A stretch of DNA of 64,000 bases. It comes from Sulfurovum sp. Its GTDB lineage: Bacteria > Campylobacterota > Campylobacteria > Campylobacterales > Sulfurovaceae. Below, one piece after another: positions 41,576 through 52,536 of the stretch (position 1 is its first letter; every line of letters begins with the position of its first letter). The position numbers were made by a program, and so were the translations under genes. The notes beneath the pieces are model-generated. The model saw only the letters and a list, made by a program, of their open reading frames with translations. It had not been told where the DNA came from and searched no databases. Where the stretch lies: NCBI GenBank assembly GCA_027062365.1, contig JAMOTK010000050.1, positions 1-64,000 of the forward strand, in the 5' to 3' direction.

Positions 41576-43672
41576 TTAAACCTCTTTCAAGCTCAATCCT
41601 ACTTTATTTTTGTCTCTTTCTATCTTGATGACTTCTATGCGTGGTAAATATTGGTTGACACTAAGTATTTCTAGGGGATGAGAGATACGTTTTTGGCTCA
41701 TTTGAGAGATATGAATCATACCATCATTTTTGAGTCCTATATCTACAAATGCTCCAAAGTCTGCTATGTTTCGTACGATACCAGAGACGATACTGCCCTC
41801 ATGTAGCATCGCAATATCGGTCAATTTATCGCTAAATGGGATAGCAGGTAGCTCTTCTCTAGGATCAAACCCTGGTTTGGCTAATTCTTTGATGATGTCT
41901 TTGAGCGTTAGCTCTCCTATCCCCAATTTGTGGGCTATTTCTTTGGTATCGCTTACCTCATCATAGTGAGCCAATTTTTGGGCTACATCATAGCTCTCTG
42001 GGTGTATGCCTGTGTTGTCAAAAAGGTTTTTTCCTTCTCGTATGCGTAAAAATCCTGCTGATTGTTCATAGGCTTTATTCCCTAAGCCTTTGACTTTGAG
42101 TAGTGCACTTTTACTTTGAAACTTTCCCTCTTTTTCTCTATGTGTCACAATATTTTGTGCCACTTTCATCCCAATACCTGCAACAAAAGAGAGTAAAGAG
42201 GCTGATGCTGAATTGACATCTACACCCACGGCATTGACCAAACTTTCTACCCCCTCATGAAGCTTACGTTCCAAAAGCTTTTGGTCAACATCATGCTGAT
42301 ACTGTCCTATGCCTAGAGATTTTGGGTCTATCTTGACCAAGGTAGCCATGGGGTCACGTACCCTACCCACGATAGAGATAGCCCCTCGAATGGTCACATC
42401 CAAATCAGGATACTCTTGTGCTGCGATAGCCGAAGCCGAATAGACCGAAGCCCCTGCTTCTGATACGACTGTATAGGGTAAATCAAACCCCTCTTCATTG
42501 AGCTTAGCAAAAAAGGCTTGTGTTTCATTGGACGCAGTACCATTGCCTATGGCTACCCCTTTGATATTATATTTTTTGACCATTTTAGCGACTACATCAC
42601 GAGATTTCTCATACTCATCACGTGGAGGTACAGGGTAGATAACAGCATGTGCTAGATAAGTACCATTTTCATCTATGACGGCTAGTTTACACCCTGTTCT
42701 GTACGCAGGGTCTGCACCTAAAAGTACTTTTCCTACCACAGGAGGAGTCATAAACAGTTGTGTTAAATTTTGACCAAAGACAGAGATAGCAGACGTATCA
42801 GCACGTACTTTGAGCAAAGCAAATACTTCTCTCTCTATAGAAGGATAAAGCAAACGTTTAAACCCATCTTTATACGCATCAAACAATAAATTTTGACTGC
42901 TTCCCATCCATGCTTTTAGTTTGTATTTTTTGAGTGTATCAAGGTAGCGTTGCACATCAATAGTCATCTTTACAGAAAGTTCTTTGGCTTTCTCTCCACG
43001 CTTGATAGCCAAATAACGATGAGAAGGGACAAATGCTACTTTTTCACAATGGCTTTTATAATTTTTGTATGCACCATTCTCAGCAAAGGTTTTAGTACTT
43101 TTTACCTCTAGCATACCATGACGTTGTATCATCTCTCTAAGGACTTCACGCTCTTTAGGCATATCAGCATAACGCTCAGCTAAGATATATTGTGCGCCAC
43201 CCAAAGCCCCTGCCACATCTTTTACCTCTCCTTTGACAAATCTTTTTGCTTCAGCCATAAAAGCTTCTTTAGAAAGTTTAGCAGATGCTAAAATATTTGC
43301 CAAAGGTTCTAATCCTTGTGCTATAGCAATGGAAGCTTTCGTATTTTTCTTTTCTTTATAAGGTCTATATATATCTTCTAAGCGTGTCATCGTACTGGCA
43401 TTGGCTATAGCACTTTGTAGCCCAGAGTCTAAGAGTTCTCTCTCTTTTAAGATATGAAGTATCTCTTCTTTACGTTCTAAAAGTCGCTTGGAAGAGAGAT
43501 ATATGTCATAAAAGGTACGAAGTTGTTCATCATCAGCCCCTCCTGTTAACTCTTTACGATACCGTGCAATAAAAGGGATAGTATCTCCTTTATCCAAGAG
43601 TATGAGTATCTGTTTGATTTGATTTTCATCTAGTGTGGTCTTTTGAGCCAAAAGTGTTATAAGTTTTTGCAT
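41576..43672 (-). CDS. tex: Tex-family transcription accessory protein
   Basis: 698 residues with the Tex order: N-terminal helix-turn-helix bundle with FIARYRKELTGGADDEQLR, a YqgF/RNase H-like domain with GADPAYRTGCKLAVID, helix-hairpin-helix motifs with VDVNSASASLLSFVAGIG, and a C-terminal S1 domain (about 620-690) with GSIVSGIVRNIADFGAFVDIG. Tex binds nucleic acid and RNA polymerase and affects transcription; details vary among species. Full length. Confidence 0.93.
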   Translation of the reverse strand: MQKLITLLAQKTTLDENQIKQILILLDKGDTIPFIARYRKELTGGADDEQLRTFYDIYLSSKRLLERKEEILHILKERELLDSGLQSAIANASTMTRLEDIYRPYKEKKNTKASIAIAQGLEPLANILASAKLSKEAFMAEAKRFVKGEVKDVAGALGGAQYILAERYADMPKEREVLREMIQRHGMLEVKSTKTFAENGAYKNYKSHCEKVAFVPSHRYLAIKRGEKAKELSVKMTIDVQRYLDTLKKYKLKAWMGSSQNLLFDAYKDGFKRLLYPSIEREVFALLKVRADTSAISVFGQNLTQLFMTPPVVGKVLLGADPAYRTGCKLAVIDENGTYLAHAVIYPVPPRDEYEKSRDVVAKMVKKYNIKGVAIGNGTASNETQAFFAKLNEEGFDLPYTVVSEAGASVYSASAIAAQEYPDLDVTIRGAISIVGRVRDPMATLVKIDPKSLGIGQYQHDVDQKLLERKLHEGVESLVNAVGVDVNSASASLLSFVAGIGMKVAQNIVTHREKEGKFQSKSALLKVKGLGNKAYEQSAGFLRIREGKNLFDNTGIHPESYDVAQKLAHYDEVSDTKEIAHKLGIGELTLKDIIKELAKPGFDPREELPAIPFSDKLTDIAMLHEGSIVSGIVRNIADFGAFVDIGLKNDGMIHISQMSQKRISHPLEILSVNQYLPRIEVIKIERDKNKVGLSLKEV

Positions 43673-43686
43673 AAGTATCCTAAGTG

Positions 43687-44259
43687 TTAAATATTGGCAG
43701 AAAGTGCCAAAAGTCTACAAGAGTTTTCTAAGATAGAAATCTTTTTTGCCATTTCGCCAATATCTCTATCATAAGAGATGACCCCAAAGCCTTTGATGAG
43801 TAACAAATGCGTATCATGCTTTTGAAAAAATTGAGGTATCTCATAAGGGGCACGTTCTAGCCAATCATCTATACTTTTGGGGTCATAGACCAGTATATCC
43901 CCTAAAATCTTTTTGCCAAAAAAGTCTTGTGGAGAGACTTTACCATGTTTTAGTGAATACGCTGTAGCATACGGTGGCATCGTATAAGAGACGTATTTGG
44001 CATTGGGTATGGTCTCATAAATATGCTCGTGGATATGCACATCAGCATTTGCCATACTCCAACGGTAGTCACGTTTTTGACAGTCTAAGCGTACCAATGA
44101 TTCTTCGGTCACTTCATTTAAAATCGTATCTTTACTGTTGATGATAAAGCTATTGGTAGAGATACGTGCAGAGATAGAACCATGATACACGCCAAAAAAG
44201 TTTTTGTTAAAAAGTGAAAGAGAGACATGCTTAATGTCATCAATAAGATGTTTATCCAT
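43687..44259 (-). CDS. Class II aldolase/adducin-family protein
   Basis: About 190 residues from the ATG at 44259, which I prefer. The open frame reaches 44325 but would then overlap the divergent rsmH start. Motifs: VYHGSISARIS (phosphate-binding loop position), ADVHIHEHIYE with a possible metal-binding His pair, and THLLLIKGFGVISYDRDI. This resembles fuculose/ribulose-phosphate aldolase-epimerase enzymes, but the usual third metal His is not obvious. Substrate unknown. Divergent from rsmH. Confidence 0.75.
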   Translation of the reverse strand: MDKHLIDDIKHVSLSLFNKNFFGVYHGSISARISTNSFIINSKDTILNEVTEESLVRLDCQKRDYRWSMANADVHIHEHIYETIPNAKYVSYTMPPYATAYSLKHGKVSPQDFFGKKILGDILVYDPKSIDDWLERAPYEIPQFFQKHDTHLLLIKGFGVISYDRDIGEMAKKISILENSCRLLALSANI

Positions 44260-44323
44260 GAATGAAAAACCTTTAATTAGGATTATTTCGCTATTATAAC
44301 ATGAATTAAAATAAAGGATAGCC

Positions 44324-45247
44324 ATGCAAATACCTCATGTACCCGTACTTTTAGAAGAAGTCTTAAAAAGTTTTAAGGATGTGGACACAGGTTATTTTGT
44401 AGATTGTACCTTAGGCTACGCTGGGCATAGCTCAGAAATGTTAAAACAATATACCCATCTCAAACATATAGGCATAGACAGAGATGATGAGGCATTAATA
44501 TTTTCTAAGCAACGATTAGAACCTTTTACAAAGAGAAGTACTTTATATAAAGGCACGTTTGCCACGGTATTTCCTCTTTTACAAGAGCGTCCCATTATGG
44601 CAGTATTAGCAGATTTTGGTGTCTCTTCTTTACAGCTTGACAAAAAGCAAAGAGGTTTTTCTTTTCATTCAGATACCCTAGATATGCGTATGGATGCCAC
44701 GGCTAGTCTCAGTGCCTATCAAGTGGTCAACGAATACCCACAAGACAAACTAGAATATATTTTTGATGCCTATGGTGAAGTACGTTTATATAAAGCTCTT
44801 GCTCGTGCTGTCATAGAAAGTAGAGCCATAGCCCCCATACAAAGTGCCAAAGAGCTAAGTGAGATAGCCAAATCTGTCATCCCAGCAGGGGGTAAGATAC
44901 ACCCTGCTACGCTGATGTTTCAAGGTATTCGTATCGAAGTGAACAATGAACTAGGTGAGATAGAGGGCTTACTCGATGCCCTAGAAAAACAGCATCACAA
45001 AAATGAGGTAGTCTCACTTATCTCTTTTCACTCTTTAGAAGATAGATTGGTCAAAAATCGTTTTAAAAAGTGGTCGAGTGCTTGTATCTGTGATGCCTTA
45101 GTTATGCGTTGTACCTGTGGCAAAAACCATGCCATAGGCAAAGCATTCTCTTCCAAACCCACCACAGCTACCAAAGAAGAATTACACCTCAATCCACGTA
45201 GCCGTTCGGCAAAACTAAGAAGCTTTAGGTTCAATAAAGATGCCTAA
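44324..45247 (+). CDS. rsmH: 16S rRNA (cytosine1402-N4)-methyltransferase RsmH
   Basis: 307 residues. SAM-binding motif VDCTLGYAGHSSEML, then IGIDRDDEAL, LADFGVSSLQLDKKQRGFSF, and the C-terminal SLISFHSLEDRLVKNRFKKW. It methylates C1402 in the 16S rRNA decoding site. The start has an AAAGGATAGCC RBS. Its 3' end overlaps the FtsL-like gene by 8 bp, the usual start of the division cluster, although here the cluster is not continued with ftsI or mur genes. Confidence 0.95.
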   Translation: MQIPHVPVLLEEVLKSFKDVDTGYFVDCTLGYAGHSSEMLKQYTHLKHIGIDRDDEALIFSKQRLEPFTKRSTLYKGTFATVFPLLQERPIMAVLADFGVSSLQLDKKQRGFSFHSDTLDMRMDATASLSAYQVVNEYPQDKLEYIFDAYGEVRLYKALARAVIESRAIAPIQSAKELSEIAKSVIPAGGKIHPATLMFQGIRIEVNNELGEIEGLLDALEKQHHKNEVVSLISFHSLEDRLVKNRFKKWSSACICDALVMRCTCGKNHAIGKAFSSKPTTATKEELHLNPRSRSAKLRSFRFNKDA

Positions 45248-45509
45248 TACTAAAAAGAATCCACCCAATGGTATCACTTTGGGTATGTTTTCTGTGGTGA
45301 TGATGTCTATGGCTATTGTCTTGATTTTAGCTTCAGTGAAGATTTATCTAGCCAATCAAATCTATTATCAATCTAAAGTAGTCAATAAGGTACAACAAGA
45401 AGTCTCTACCTTAAAAATAGAAAAAATTATGCTCGAAGAAAATGTAGAAGCCCTTACTTTTAAACACAGAGTTACAGATACTATCTTTACCATACAAGCC
45501 AATGATTAA
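45240..45509 (+). CDS. ftsL: FtsL-like small division protein
   Basis: 89 residues: a short cytoplasmic start, one transmembrane helix (about 12-37) and a periplasmic coiled coil (about 40-75) with heptad-like KVVNKVQQEVSTLKIEKIML. This is the layout of FtsL, part of the FtsQLB complex that activates septal peptidoglycan synthesis. Sequence is weakly conserved in this family, so the call depends on size, topology and the 8-bp overlap with rsmH. Confidence 0.65.
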   Translation: MPNTKKNPPNGITLGMFSVVMMSMAIVLILASVKIYLANQIYYQSKVVNKVQQEVSTLKIEKIMLEENVEALTFKHRVTDTIFTIQAND

Positions 45510-45520
45510 ATGATTAAGAG

Positions 45521-48500
45521 ATGAGAAACTTTATACGTTTTGCTGTAACAAAGCCCATTATCAACCATATATTTATGCTATTTATGCTCGTGCTTTCTTT
45601 TTTGGCATATCAAAATATTGCCAAAGAGATTTTCCCTCCTTCGGCTCTTGATGTTATCTCTATACAAGGGGGCTATGTAGGTGCAAGTGCTGATGTCTTA
45701 GACAAGATGATAGTCAATGCCATAGAAGATGAGGTCAAAAGTCTTTCAGAGATAGACACCATTTATACCAGTATCCAAAATGGTAGCTTTAGCATACAAG
45801 CAGACATCAAATCTGGAGAAGATTCTCAAACCGTCTTAGCCGATGTCAAAGATATTATCGCCAAAACCAAGCGTGATATACCCTCTGATATGGATGAGCC
45901 TTTGGCACGTGTGATGATACAAGATTATCCTCTCTTACTTGTGGCAATCTCTGGAGATATAGAAAAAAAAGCACTCATAGAAGCAGGAAATACCCTCAAA
46001 AGTAAACTAGGTCTCATTGATGCCTTAAGCAGTATAGAGTTGCGTGGGGATACCGATGAAGAGGTACTCATACAGATAGACCAAAAGAAATTAGATGCCT
46101 ATGATATAGATAAAATATCACTCTATAGGGCTATCTCCAATATCTCTAGTATCTTCCCAGCAGGTACACTCGATGGTCAAGGGGAACACCTCTATATCTC
46201 AACTATCAATGGTGAAAAAGATGCCACTATGTTAGGCAATACACTCTTAACCGTAGGCACTAAACATTTTTATCTCAAAGATATAGCCAAAGTATCGTAT
46301 GCCTTAGCTGCCCCTATACAAATCTCTCATTATAATGGCAAACAAAACCTTTCACTCAATATCAACAAAAGCAAAGAAGGCAATGCCATTGCTTTGAGTA
46401 AAGAGATAAAAGAGATACTCATAGAGTTTAATAAAAAATATAAAGATATACATTTTAAAGCCTATACCGATACCTCTGTATGGATTAAAAACCGTCTTAA
46501 TTTGGTCTCTTCCAATATTTTATTTGGATTAATCCTTGTCTTTTTGGCTCTGTTGCTTTCTTTGAATGTCCGTATCGCGATGGTCGTAGCCATAGGGATA
46601 CCTGCTAGTTTTATGATTACCCTTATCTTTGCTGACCTCATTGGCTATAGTCTCAATATGCTCACACTTTTAGGGGCATTGATAGCCTTAGGGATGCTCG
46701 TAGATGAAGCCATAGTAGTCGCAGAAAATATTTACCGACACATGGAAATGGGCAAGACCCCCACAAATGCCGCCATAGATGGAGCAACAGAGATGCTCCC
46801 TGCTGTCATCACGGCTACACTTACTACTGTTTTTGCTTTTTTACCTCTACTTATGATGTCTGGAAAGATGGGGGTTTTTATGCAAGTATTGCCTATCATG
46901 ATTTCGGTTTTACTCCTCTCTTCTTTGTTTGAAGCGTTTTATTTTTTGCCTCTTCATGCCAAAGAGTTCTTTTCTATGGGGACATTCACAGCCCACAAGC
47001 ACGATGATAGATTTTGGACAAAGTTTATCGCATGGTACGAAAATTTTATTATGATACTTTTAAACTACAAAAAGACTTCTCTTTTGCTACTAGTTTCGGC
47101 TATTATAGGGGGAACTATCGCCGTGGGGTCGGTCACAAAGTTCCAACTTTTTCCCGAATTTGATGCCCAACAAATCTATCTCAACGGAAAAATAGACATC
47201 AACAATAACCTAGAAGAGACAGAAGTATATGTCACACAGATAGAAGAAGCCCTCTTAGAGTTACTCAAAAGCAAAGATATGGACTCGGTGACTTCCATTA
47301 TAGGCTTCAAACTCAACAAAGACCAAAGCTTTGAAGTAGGCGAAAACCTCTTTCAAATCTTTATCAATTTGCACGAAAAAGCCCCAGAAAATTTCTTTGA
47401 TAAAAATATCAATCCTATCTTTTCTTTGGAGTATGATGACTCTGATATGATACGCTATACCCTATCACAAGACTTAGCCAAAGAGATACAAGAAAAGATT
47501 GTCAATACCTTAAAAGATAAAGAAATCAATGGTAAAAAAATCTATGAAGAGTTCAACGTCTATGTACAACAAGCAGGGATAGTATCCAATGATATAGAGA
47601 TAGGCTTCGAGCATAAAGATAAAAATATAATGCTCCAAGCGATGCAAAAAGTTTCAGAAAAACTCTCTGCTATCAAAGGTGTAGAAGAGGTTGCTAACAA
47701 TGCCAACATAGGAGAACGTGAACTCAAACTCCGTGTCAATGAATATGGACAATCTTTAGGCTTTAGTGAAGCTGTTGTAACCTCCACCCTAAGAGGTGCA
47801 TTTCTCAAAGCAGAATATGGGAAAATGTTCAATGACACAGGCTTAATCCGTGTCAAGATAGAAGACCTCTACAAACAAGATATAACGGCTCTAAACAACT
47901 TCCAACTCAGCACCCCCGATGGAAGTAGACGTGTACGGCTAGCAGATATATGTGACTTTAGCTATCAAAAAAGTTTTGTTAAGATATTTAAAGAAGATGG
48001 CGAAAAAGTACGCTCACTCTTTGCACGTGTAGAAAAAAAGATTATTACCCCCGTAGAAGTTATGAAAGAACTCAAATCTCTATTAGATACCTTAGAACAA
48101 GAGGGCATCAAAATCATCATCAAAGGCGAAGAAAAAGAAAACAACAAACTCAAAAAAGAGATGAGTGAAGCCCTACTTATCGCTGTTTTTCTTATCTTTA
48201 TTACCTTAGTATGGATGTTCAATTCTCTCATCCTCCCACTCATCATCCTCTCGACCATCCCTCTTTCACTCTTTGGAGCATTACTAGGGACATACCTCAT
48301 GGGTATCAATATGACCATGCCTGGTATGATGGGTGTGATAGGATTGGCAGGGGTTGTTGTCAATGATGGTCTCATCATGTTAGACTTCATCAAAAAAGGA
48401 AAAGACCACAGCACTGTAGCTAAACAAGCAGGTATGCGATTACGCCCTATACTACTCACCTCCATCACTACAGTATTAGGACTCTCTTCTCTTATGTTCT

Positions 48501-48634
48501 TTGCCTCAGGACAAGCCCTCATCCTCCAACCCATGGCAATTAGCTTAGGTTTTGGCGTAGCATGGGCAACTATCCTCAATCTATATTATGTACCACTTAT
48601 GTATGCTGTGATTTATAAGGTCAAGATATTTTAG
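45521..48634 (+). CDS. RND-family efflux/export permease
   Basis: 1037 residues with the full RND layout: helix 1 (about 12-32), a large periplasmic loop, helices 2-6 (about 330-480), an amphipathic segment, a second loop, and helices 8-12 (about 860-1020). Motifs: GALIALGMLVDEAIVVAENI in helix 4 (with charged residues for proton relay) and GVIGLAGVVVNDGLIMLDF. Closest to AcrB/MexB-like or AcrD/F-type pumps. No membrane fusion protein or outer-membrane channel gene is adjacent, so partners must be encoded elsewhere. Starts 11 bp after ftsL; drug or lipid substrate unknown. Confidence 0.88.
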   Translation: MRNFIRFAVTKPIINHIFMLFMLVLSFLAYQNIAKEIFPPSALDVISIQGGYVGASADVLDKMIVNAIEDEVKSLSEIDTIYTSIQNGSFSIQADIKSGEDSQTVLADVKDIIAKTKRDIPSDMDEPLARVMIQDYPLLLVAISGDIEKKALIEAGNTLKSKLGLIDALSSIELRGDTDEEVLIQIDQKKLDAYDIDKISLYRAISNISSIFPAGTLDGQGEHLYISTINGEKDATMLGNTLLTVGTKHFYLKDIAKVSYALAAPIQISHYNGKQNLSLNINKSKEGNAIALSKEIKEILIEFNKKYKDIHFKAYTDTSVWIKNRLNLVSSNILFGLILVFLALLLSLNVRIAMVVAIGIPASFMITLIFADLIGYSLNMLTLLGALIALGMLVDEAIVVAENIYRHMEMGKTPTNAAIDGATEMLPAVITATLTTVFAFLPLLMMSGKMGVFMQVLPIMISVLLLSSLFEAFYFLPLHAKEFFSMGTFTAHKHDDRFWTKFIAWYENFIMILLNYKKTSLLLLVSAIIGGTIAVGSVTKFQLFPEFDAQQIYLNGKIDINNNLEETEVYVTQIEEALLELLKSKDMDSVTSIIGFKLNKDQSFEVGENLFQIFINLHEKAPENFFDKNINPIFSLEYDDSDMIRYTLSQDLAKEIQEKIVNTLKDKEINGKKIYEEFNVYVQQAGIVSNDIEIGFEHKDKNIMLQAMQKVSEKLSAIKGVEEVANNANIGERELKLRVNEYGQSLGFSEAVVTSTLRGAFLKAEYGKMFNDTGLIRVKIEDLYKQDITALNNFQLSTPDGSRRVRLADICDFSYQKSFVKIFKEDGEKVRSLFARVEKKIITPVEVMKELKSLLDTLEQEGIKIIIKGEEKENNKLKKEMSEALLIAVFLIFITLVWMFNSLILPLIILSTIPLSLFGALLGTYLMGINMTMPGMMGVIGLAGVVVNDGLIMLDFIKKGKDHSTVAKQAGMRLRPILLTSITTVLGLSSLMFFASGQALILQPMAISLGFGVAWATILNLYYVPLMYAVIYKVKIF

Positions 48635-48666
48635 CTATAATCATTAAAATTATTTGGTAAGGTAGC

Positions 48667-50529
48667 ATGATGAAGCACTTTGGGTTAGATATTTGGGGTG
48701 AGGATAATTTTATTATCAAAGAGGGGTTGATTCATGTCAATTATGCTTCTGAGCCTTCGTTGTTGAGTATTACCAAGGCATTGAGAGAACAGGGGTATAA
48801 AGGTCCTTTACTTTTGCGTTTTCCTCATCTTATCAAAAAGCAAATTAAAACCCTTTTTGATACATTTGAGACTGCTAGAAAAACCTTTGGGTATACAGGT
48901 TCATTTCATGCTGTATTTCCTCTCAAAGTCAATCAATTTCCTAATTTTGTATCGTCTCTTATTGCTGTATCTAAAGAGTATCACTATGGACTAGAAGCTG
49001 GGTCAAAAGCAGAGCTTATTATCGCCATGACCCAGACCCCTATAGGCGCACCTATTACGGTCAATGGGTTTAAAGATAAAGAGATGATTTCTCTTTGTTT
49101 TATTGCTTCCAATATGGGGCATGACATTACGATAACCATAGAAGGACTAGAAGAGTTAAAAACAATTATACAGATACACAAAGAGTTCAATGCTTCTATG
49201 CATAATACGCTCTCACCTAAGATAGGTATGCGTATTCGTTTGCATAGTTCGGGTATTGGTATCTGGGCAAAAAGTGGTGGATATTCTTCTAAGTTTGGAT
49301 TGACCTCAACAGAGTTACTCGAAGCGTATGAGATGCTTAAGAAAGAAGATTTATTAGAGTATTTGTGGATGGTTCATTTTCATATAGGTTCACAGATGGG
49401 AGATATAGCCCCTCTGAAAAAAGCCTTACGTGAAGCAGGAAACATTTATGCCGAACTCAAAAAACGAGGGGCTACTTCCTTGGGTGCTATCAATATCGGT
49501 GGGGGGTTAGCTGTAGAGTATAGCCAACATGAGGGGAAACAAGAACGTAACTACTCCTTGCAAGAATTTGCCAATGATGTGGTCTACCTCATGCAAGATA
49601 TTGCACGAAGTAAAGGAGTAGAAGAACCTGATATATTTACCGAATCAGGGCGTTACATCGCAGCTTCTCATAGTGTGCTAATTGCTCCTGTGTTGGAGCT
49701 TTTTTCACAAGAGTATCATGAAAAAGGCTTACGTCTAAAAGAGAAAAATCCACCTCTTATAGAAGAGTTACATGATTTGTATCGCTCTTTGACACCCAAA
49801 CATGCACGTGAGTATCTCCATGATACGCTTGACCACATGGAGAGTTTACTGACACTTTTTGATTTGGGATACATTGATTTAGAAGACCGTTCCAATACAG
49901 AGATATTGGTCAATCTCATTATCAAAAAATCAATAGTCTTACTTCAAACCCAAGGGAATAACGAACTCAAAAAACTTCAAGACCGTATCCAAGAAAAATA
50001 CCTTGTCAATTTTTCTACCTTTCAATCTTTACCTGATTTTTGGGGGTTGGCACAGCAGTTTCCTATCGTGCCTTTGGATAAGCTTGATATTGAGCCTAGT
50101 AATCCTGCTAGTATTTGGGATATTACCTGTGATAGTGATGGAGAGATAGGGTTTAAGCCTGAGTTACCTCTGTATCTACATGATATTGATGTGAGTAAAG
50201 AAGAGTATTTTTTGGGCTTTTTTCTTACAGGGGCGTACCAAGAAATATTGGGGATGAAACACAACCTTTTTACCCATCCTAGTGAAGCCGTTATTACCTT
50301 TGATGACAAAGGTGAGTATAAGATAGAGCATCTCATAGAAGCACAAAATCTTATGGATGTACTAGAAGATTTGGACTATGATGTAGAAATGATAGACACA
50401 ACACTCAAAGAGCGTATTCAAGCATCACTCTCTATTAATGATAAAGAAAAAGAAGTGCTTTTAAGTAAACTTTATCTTTATTTAAGTGAAAATAGCTATC
50501 TTAAAACGATTCAAGCCAATAATGAATAA
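48667..50529 (+). CDS. speA: Biosynthetic arginine decarboxylase
   Basis: 620 residues of the PLP-dependent fold-III decarboxylase family. The PLP lysine lies in [12 protein letters not shown], the active-site region in [11 protein letters not shown], and the PLP-phosphate loop in [17 protein letters not shown]; a Cys/Asp-containing C-terminal [10 protein letters not shown] is typical of SpeA. It makes agmatine for polyamine synthesis. Full length. It precedes cysE by 17 bp and may be cotranscribed. Confidence 0.95.
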   Translation: MMKHFGLDIWGEDNFIIKEGLIHVNYASEPSLLSITKALREQGYKGPLLLRFPHLIKKQIKTLFDTFETARKTFGYTGSFHAVFPLKVNQFPNFVSSLIAVSKEYHYGLEAGSKAELIIAMTQTPIGAPITVNGFKDKEMISLCFIASNMGHDITITIEGLEELKTIIQIHKEFNASMHNTLSPKIGMRIRLHSSGIGIWAKSGGYSSKFGLTSTELLEAYEMLKKEDLLEYLWMVHFHIGSQMGDIAPLKKALREAGNIYAELKKRGATSLGAINIGGGLAVEYSQHEGKQERNYSLQEFANDVVYLMQDIARSKGVEEPDIFTESGRYIAASHSVLIAPVLELFSQEYHEKGLRLKEKNPPLIEELHDLYRSLTPKHAREYLHDTLDHMESLLTLFDLGYIDLEDRSNTEILVNLIIKKSIVLLQTQGNNELKKLQDRIQEKYLVNFSTFQSLPDFWGLAQQFPIVPLDKLDIEPSNPASIWDITCDSDGEIGFKPELPLYLHDIDVSKEEYFLGFFLTGAYQEILGMKHNLFTHPSEAVITFDDKGEYKIEHLIEAQNLMDVLEDLDYDVEMIDTTLKERIQASLSINDKEKEVLLSKLYLYLSENSYLKTIQANNE

Positions 50530-50546
50530 TAAAGGACATAGCAACT

Positions 50547-51248
50547 GTGAATATATTTAGCCTCATCAAAGAAGATTTTACCAATGTCAAGAAAAATGAC
50601 CCTGCTCTACACTCTAGCTTTGAACTCTTTTTTAACTATCCTGGGTTATGGGCATTATTTTTTCATCGTATATCCCATAAGCTCTATAATCTAGGATTAC
50701 GTTTTTTACCACGTTTTATCTCTGCTATTGGGCAGTTTTTGACAGTAATAGACATACACCCTGCTGCACAAATTGGTCATAGGGTATTTATAGACCATGG
50801 GGTAGGTGTGGTTATTGGAGAAACGGTTATTATCGGTAATGATGTCATTATCTACCAACAAGTGACACTAGGAGGGGTAAGTACTAGCAAAGGCAAACGC
50901 CACCCTACACTAGAAGACAATGTAGTCATAGGAGCAGGAGCTAAAATCTTGGGCAATATCACCATAGGTAAAAACTCCAAAGTAGGAGCGAACTCTGTGG
51001 TGGTCAAAAATGTCCCTGCTGATTGTACTGCTGTGGGGATTCCTGCACGTATTATCAAAAGAGGCTACGACAAAACCCCACTAAGCCACAATAAAATACC
51101 CGATGTCAACAAAGAGATTTTTGAATATCTTATCAAACGTATCGAAGTACTAGAAGAAGCCCTACCACAAGGCAAACAATCTATGATAAAGAAAAAAGAC
51201 CATGATTTAGATGAAATTTATGATAATTTCATTCATAGTATGGATTAA
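50547..51248 (+). CDS. cysE: Serine O-acetyltransferase
   Basis: 233 residues: N-terminal helices, then a left-handed beta-helix of hexapeptide repeats with [26 protein letters not shown] (quoted in part), [17 protein letters not shown] and VGIPARIIK. It acetylates serine with acetyl-CoA in cysteine synthesis. The start is GTG at 50547 with AAAGGA upstream. The C-terminus beyond the helix is about 50 residues longer than the minimal family form and charged. Confidence 0.93.
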   Translation: MNIFSLIKEDFTNVKKNDPALHSSFELFFNYPGLWALFFHRISHKLYNLGLRFLPRFISAIGQFLTVIDIHPAAQIGHRVFIDHGVGVVIGETVIIGNDVIIYQQVTLGGVSTSKGKRHPTLEDNVVIGAGAKILGNITIGKNSKVGANSVVVKNVPADCTAVGIPARIIKRGYDKTPLSHNKIPDVNKEIFEYLIKRIEVLEEALPQGKQSMIKKKDHDLDEIYDNFIHSMD

Positions 51249-51339
51249 AGTTTTTTTTATGAAAGTCATAACAAAATATTAGTCATTTATCAAGCACTTT
51301 TTGCTATAATTATTGTATTCTAATTACCAAAGGTTTTTA

Positions 51340-52536
51340 ATGATTCTCTCCGATCGCATACAAATTCTTTCTCCCTCTATTACTATTGCTATCTCTTCAC
51401 TTGCTCGTGACTTAAAAGCTCAAGGAAGAGATATACTCTCTTTTGCAGCAGGAGAGCCAGATTTTTCTACCCCTCTAGGTATCAAAAATGAAGCGATTAA
51501 AGCTATTAATGATGGATTCACACGCTATACAGCCGTAGCTGGTATCCCTGAAGTACTCAACGCCATTGCGATCAAACTCAAAAGAGATAACAATCTAAGT
51601 TATGAGTCGTCAGATATTATCGTGAGTAATGGTGCAAAACAATCACTTTTTAATCTCTTTCAAGCCACACTCAATCCCCAAGATGAAGTCATCATCCCTG
51701 CACCATATTGGGTTACCTATCCTGAACTAGTCAAATACGCAGGGGCTGTACCTATTACTATAGATACCAATGAACGTAGTGGATTCAAAATTACAGCTGA
51801 CCAACTCCAAGAGGCGATTACAGCGAAGACAAAAATGCTTATCTTGACCACACCATCTAACCCCACAGGTTCAGTCTATTCTAAAAAAGAGTTAAAAGCA
51901 TTGGCTGAAGTGCTTAAAGGTACAGATATTATCGTAGCCTCAGATGAGATGTATGAGAAACTTGTGTATGGTATCGATTTTGTAGCCTCTGCTAGTATCT
52001 CTGAAGATATGTATCAACGTACGGTAACTATCAATGGTCTTAGTAAATCTGTAGCCATGACAGGGTGGCGTTTTGGATATTTGGCAACCCCAAATAAAGA
52101 ACTCATTTCTGCGATGAATAAGCTCCAAAGCCAAAGTACTTCGAATATCAATTCTATTACACAAAAAGCAGCGATACCTGCCCTTTTGGGAGAAGTAGAT
52201 ACAGAGATAGAAAGCATGAGAAGAGCGTTTGAGTCTCGTGCTACAGAAGCTGTAGAGCTTTTTAATGAGCTTGATGGTATCTCCGTACTCAAACCCCAAG
52301 GTGCATTTTATCTTTTTGTCAATATTAAAGATATTTCTAATGATTCTTTGCAGTTTTGTGAAGAGTTACTGCAAAGCACTGGTGTAGCAGTTGTCCCAGG
52401 TATAGGCTTTGGGTCAGAGGGATACTTTCGATTTTCATTTGCTACAGATATGACTACCATACGTGAGGGCATTAGACGTATTGAAAAATTTTTAAAACAA
52501 AGAAAACGAACACTAGAAAAGAAAAGTAATGTATAA
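51340..52536 (+). CDS. PLP-dependent aspartate/aromatic aminotransferase
   Basis: About 398 residues of fold type I, class I/II. AAGEPDFSTP, YTAVAGIPEV, the PNPTG-like TTPSNPTGSVY, VASDEMYEKLVYG, and the Schiff-base lysine in INGLSKSVAMTGWRFGY followed by the Arg in GYFRFSFA. Probably an aspartate aminotransferase. I prefer the ATG at 51340 (AAGG upstream); the frame could begin at a TTG at 51313. A -10 TATAAT lies near 51304. The stop overlaps the start of the patatin gene. Confidence 0.9.
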   Translation: MILSDRIQILSPSITIAISSLARDLKAQGRDILSFAAGEPDFSTPLGIKNEAIKAINDGFTRYTAVAGIPEVLNAIAIKLKRDNNLSYESSDIIVSNGAKQSLFNLFQATLNPQDEVIIPAPYWVTYPELVKYAGAVPITIDTNERSGFKITADQLQEAITAKTKMLILTTPSNPTGSVYSKKELKALAEVLKGTDIIVASDEMYEKLVYGIDFVASASISEDMYQRTVTINGLSKSVAMTGWRFGYLATPNKELISAMNKLQSQSTSNINSITQKAAIPALLGEVDTEIESMRRAFESRATEAVELFNELDGISVLKPQGAFYLFVNIKDISNDSLQFCEELLQSTGVAVVPGIGFGSEGYFRFSFATDMTTIREGIRRIEKFLKQRKRTLEKKSNV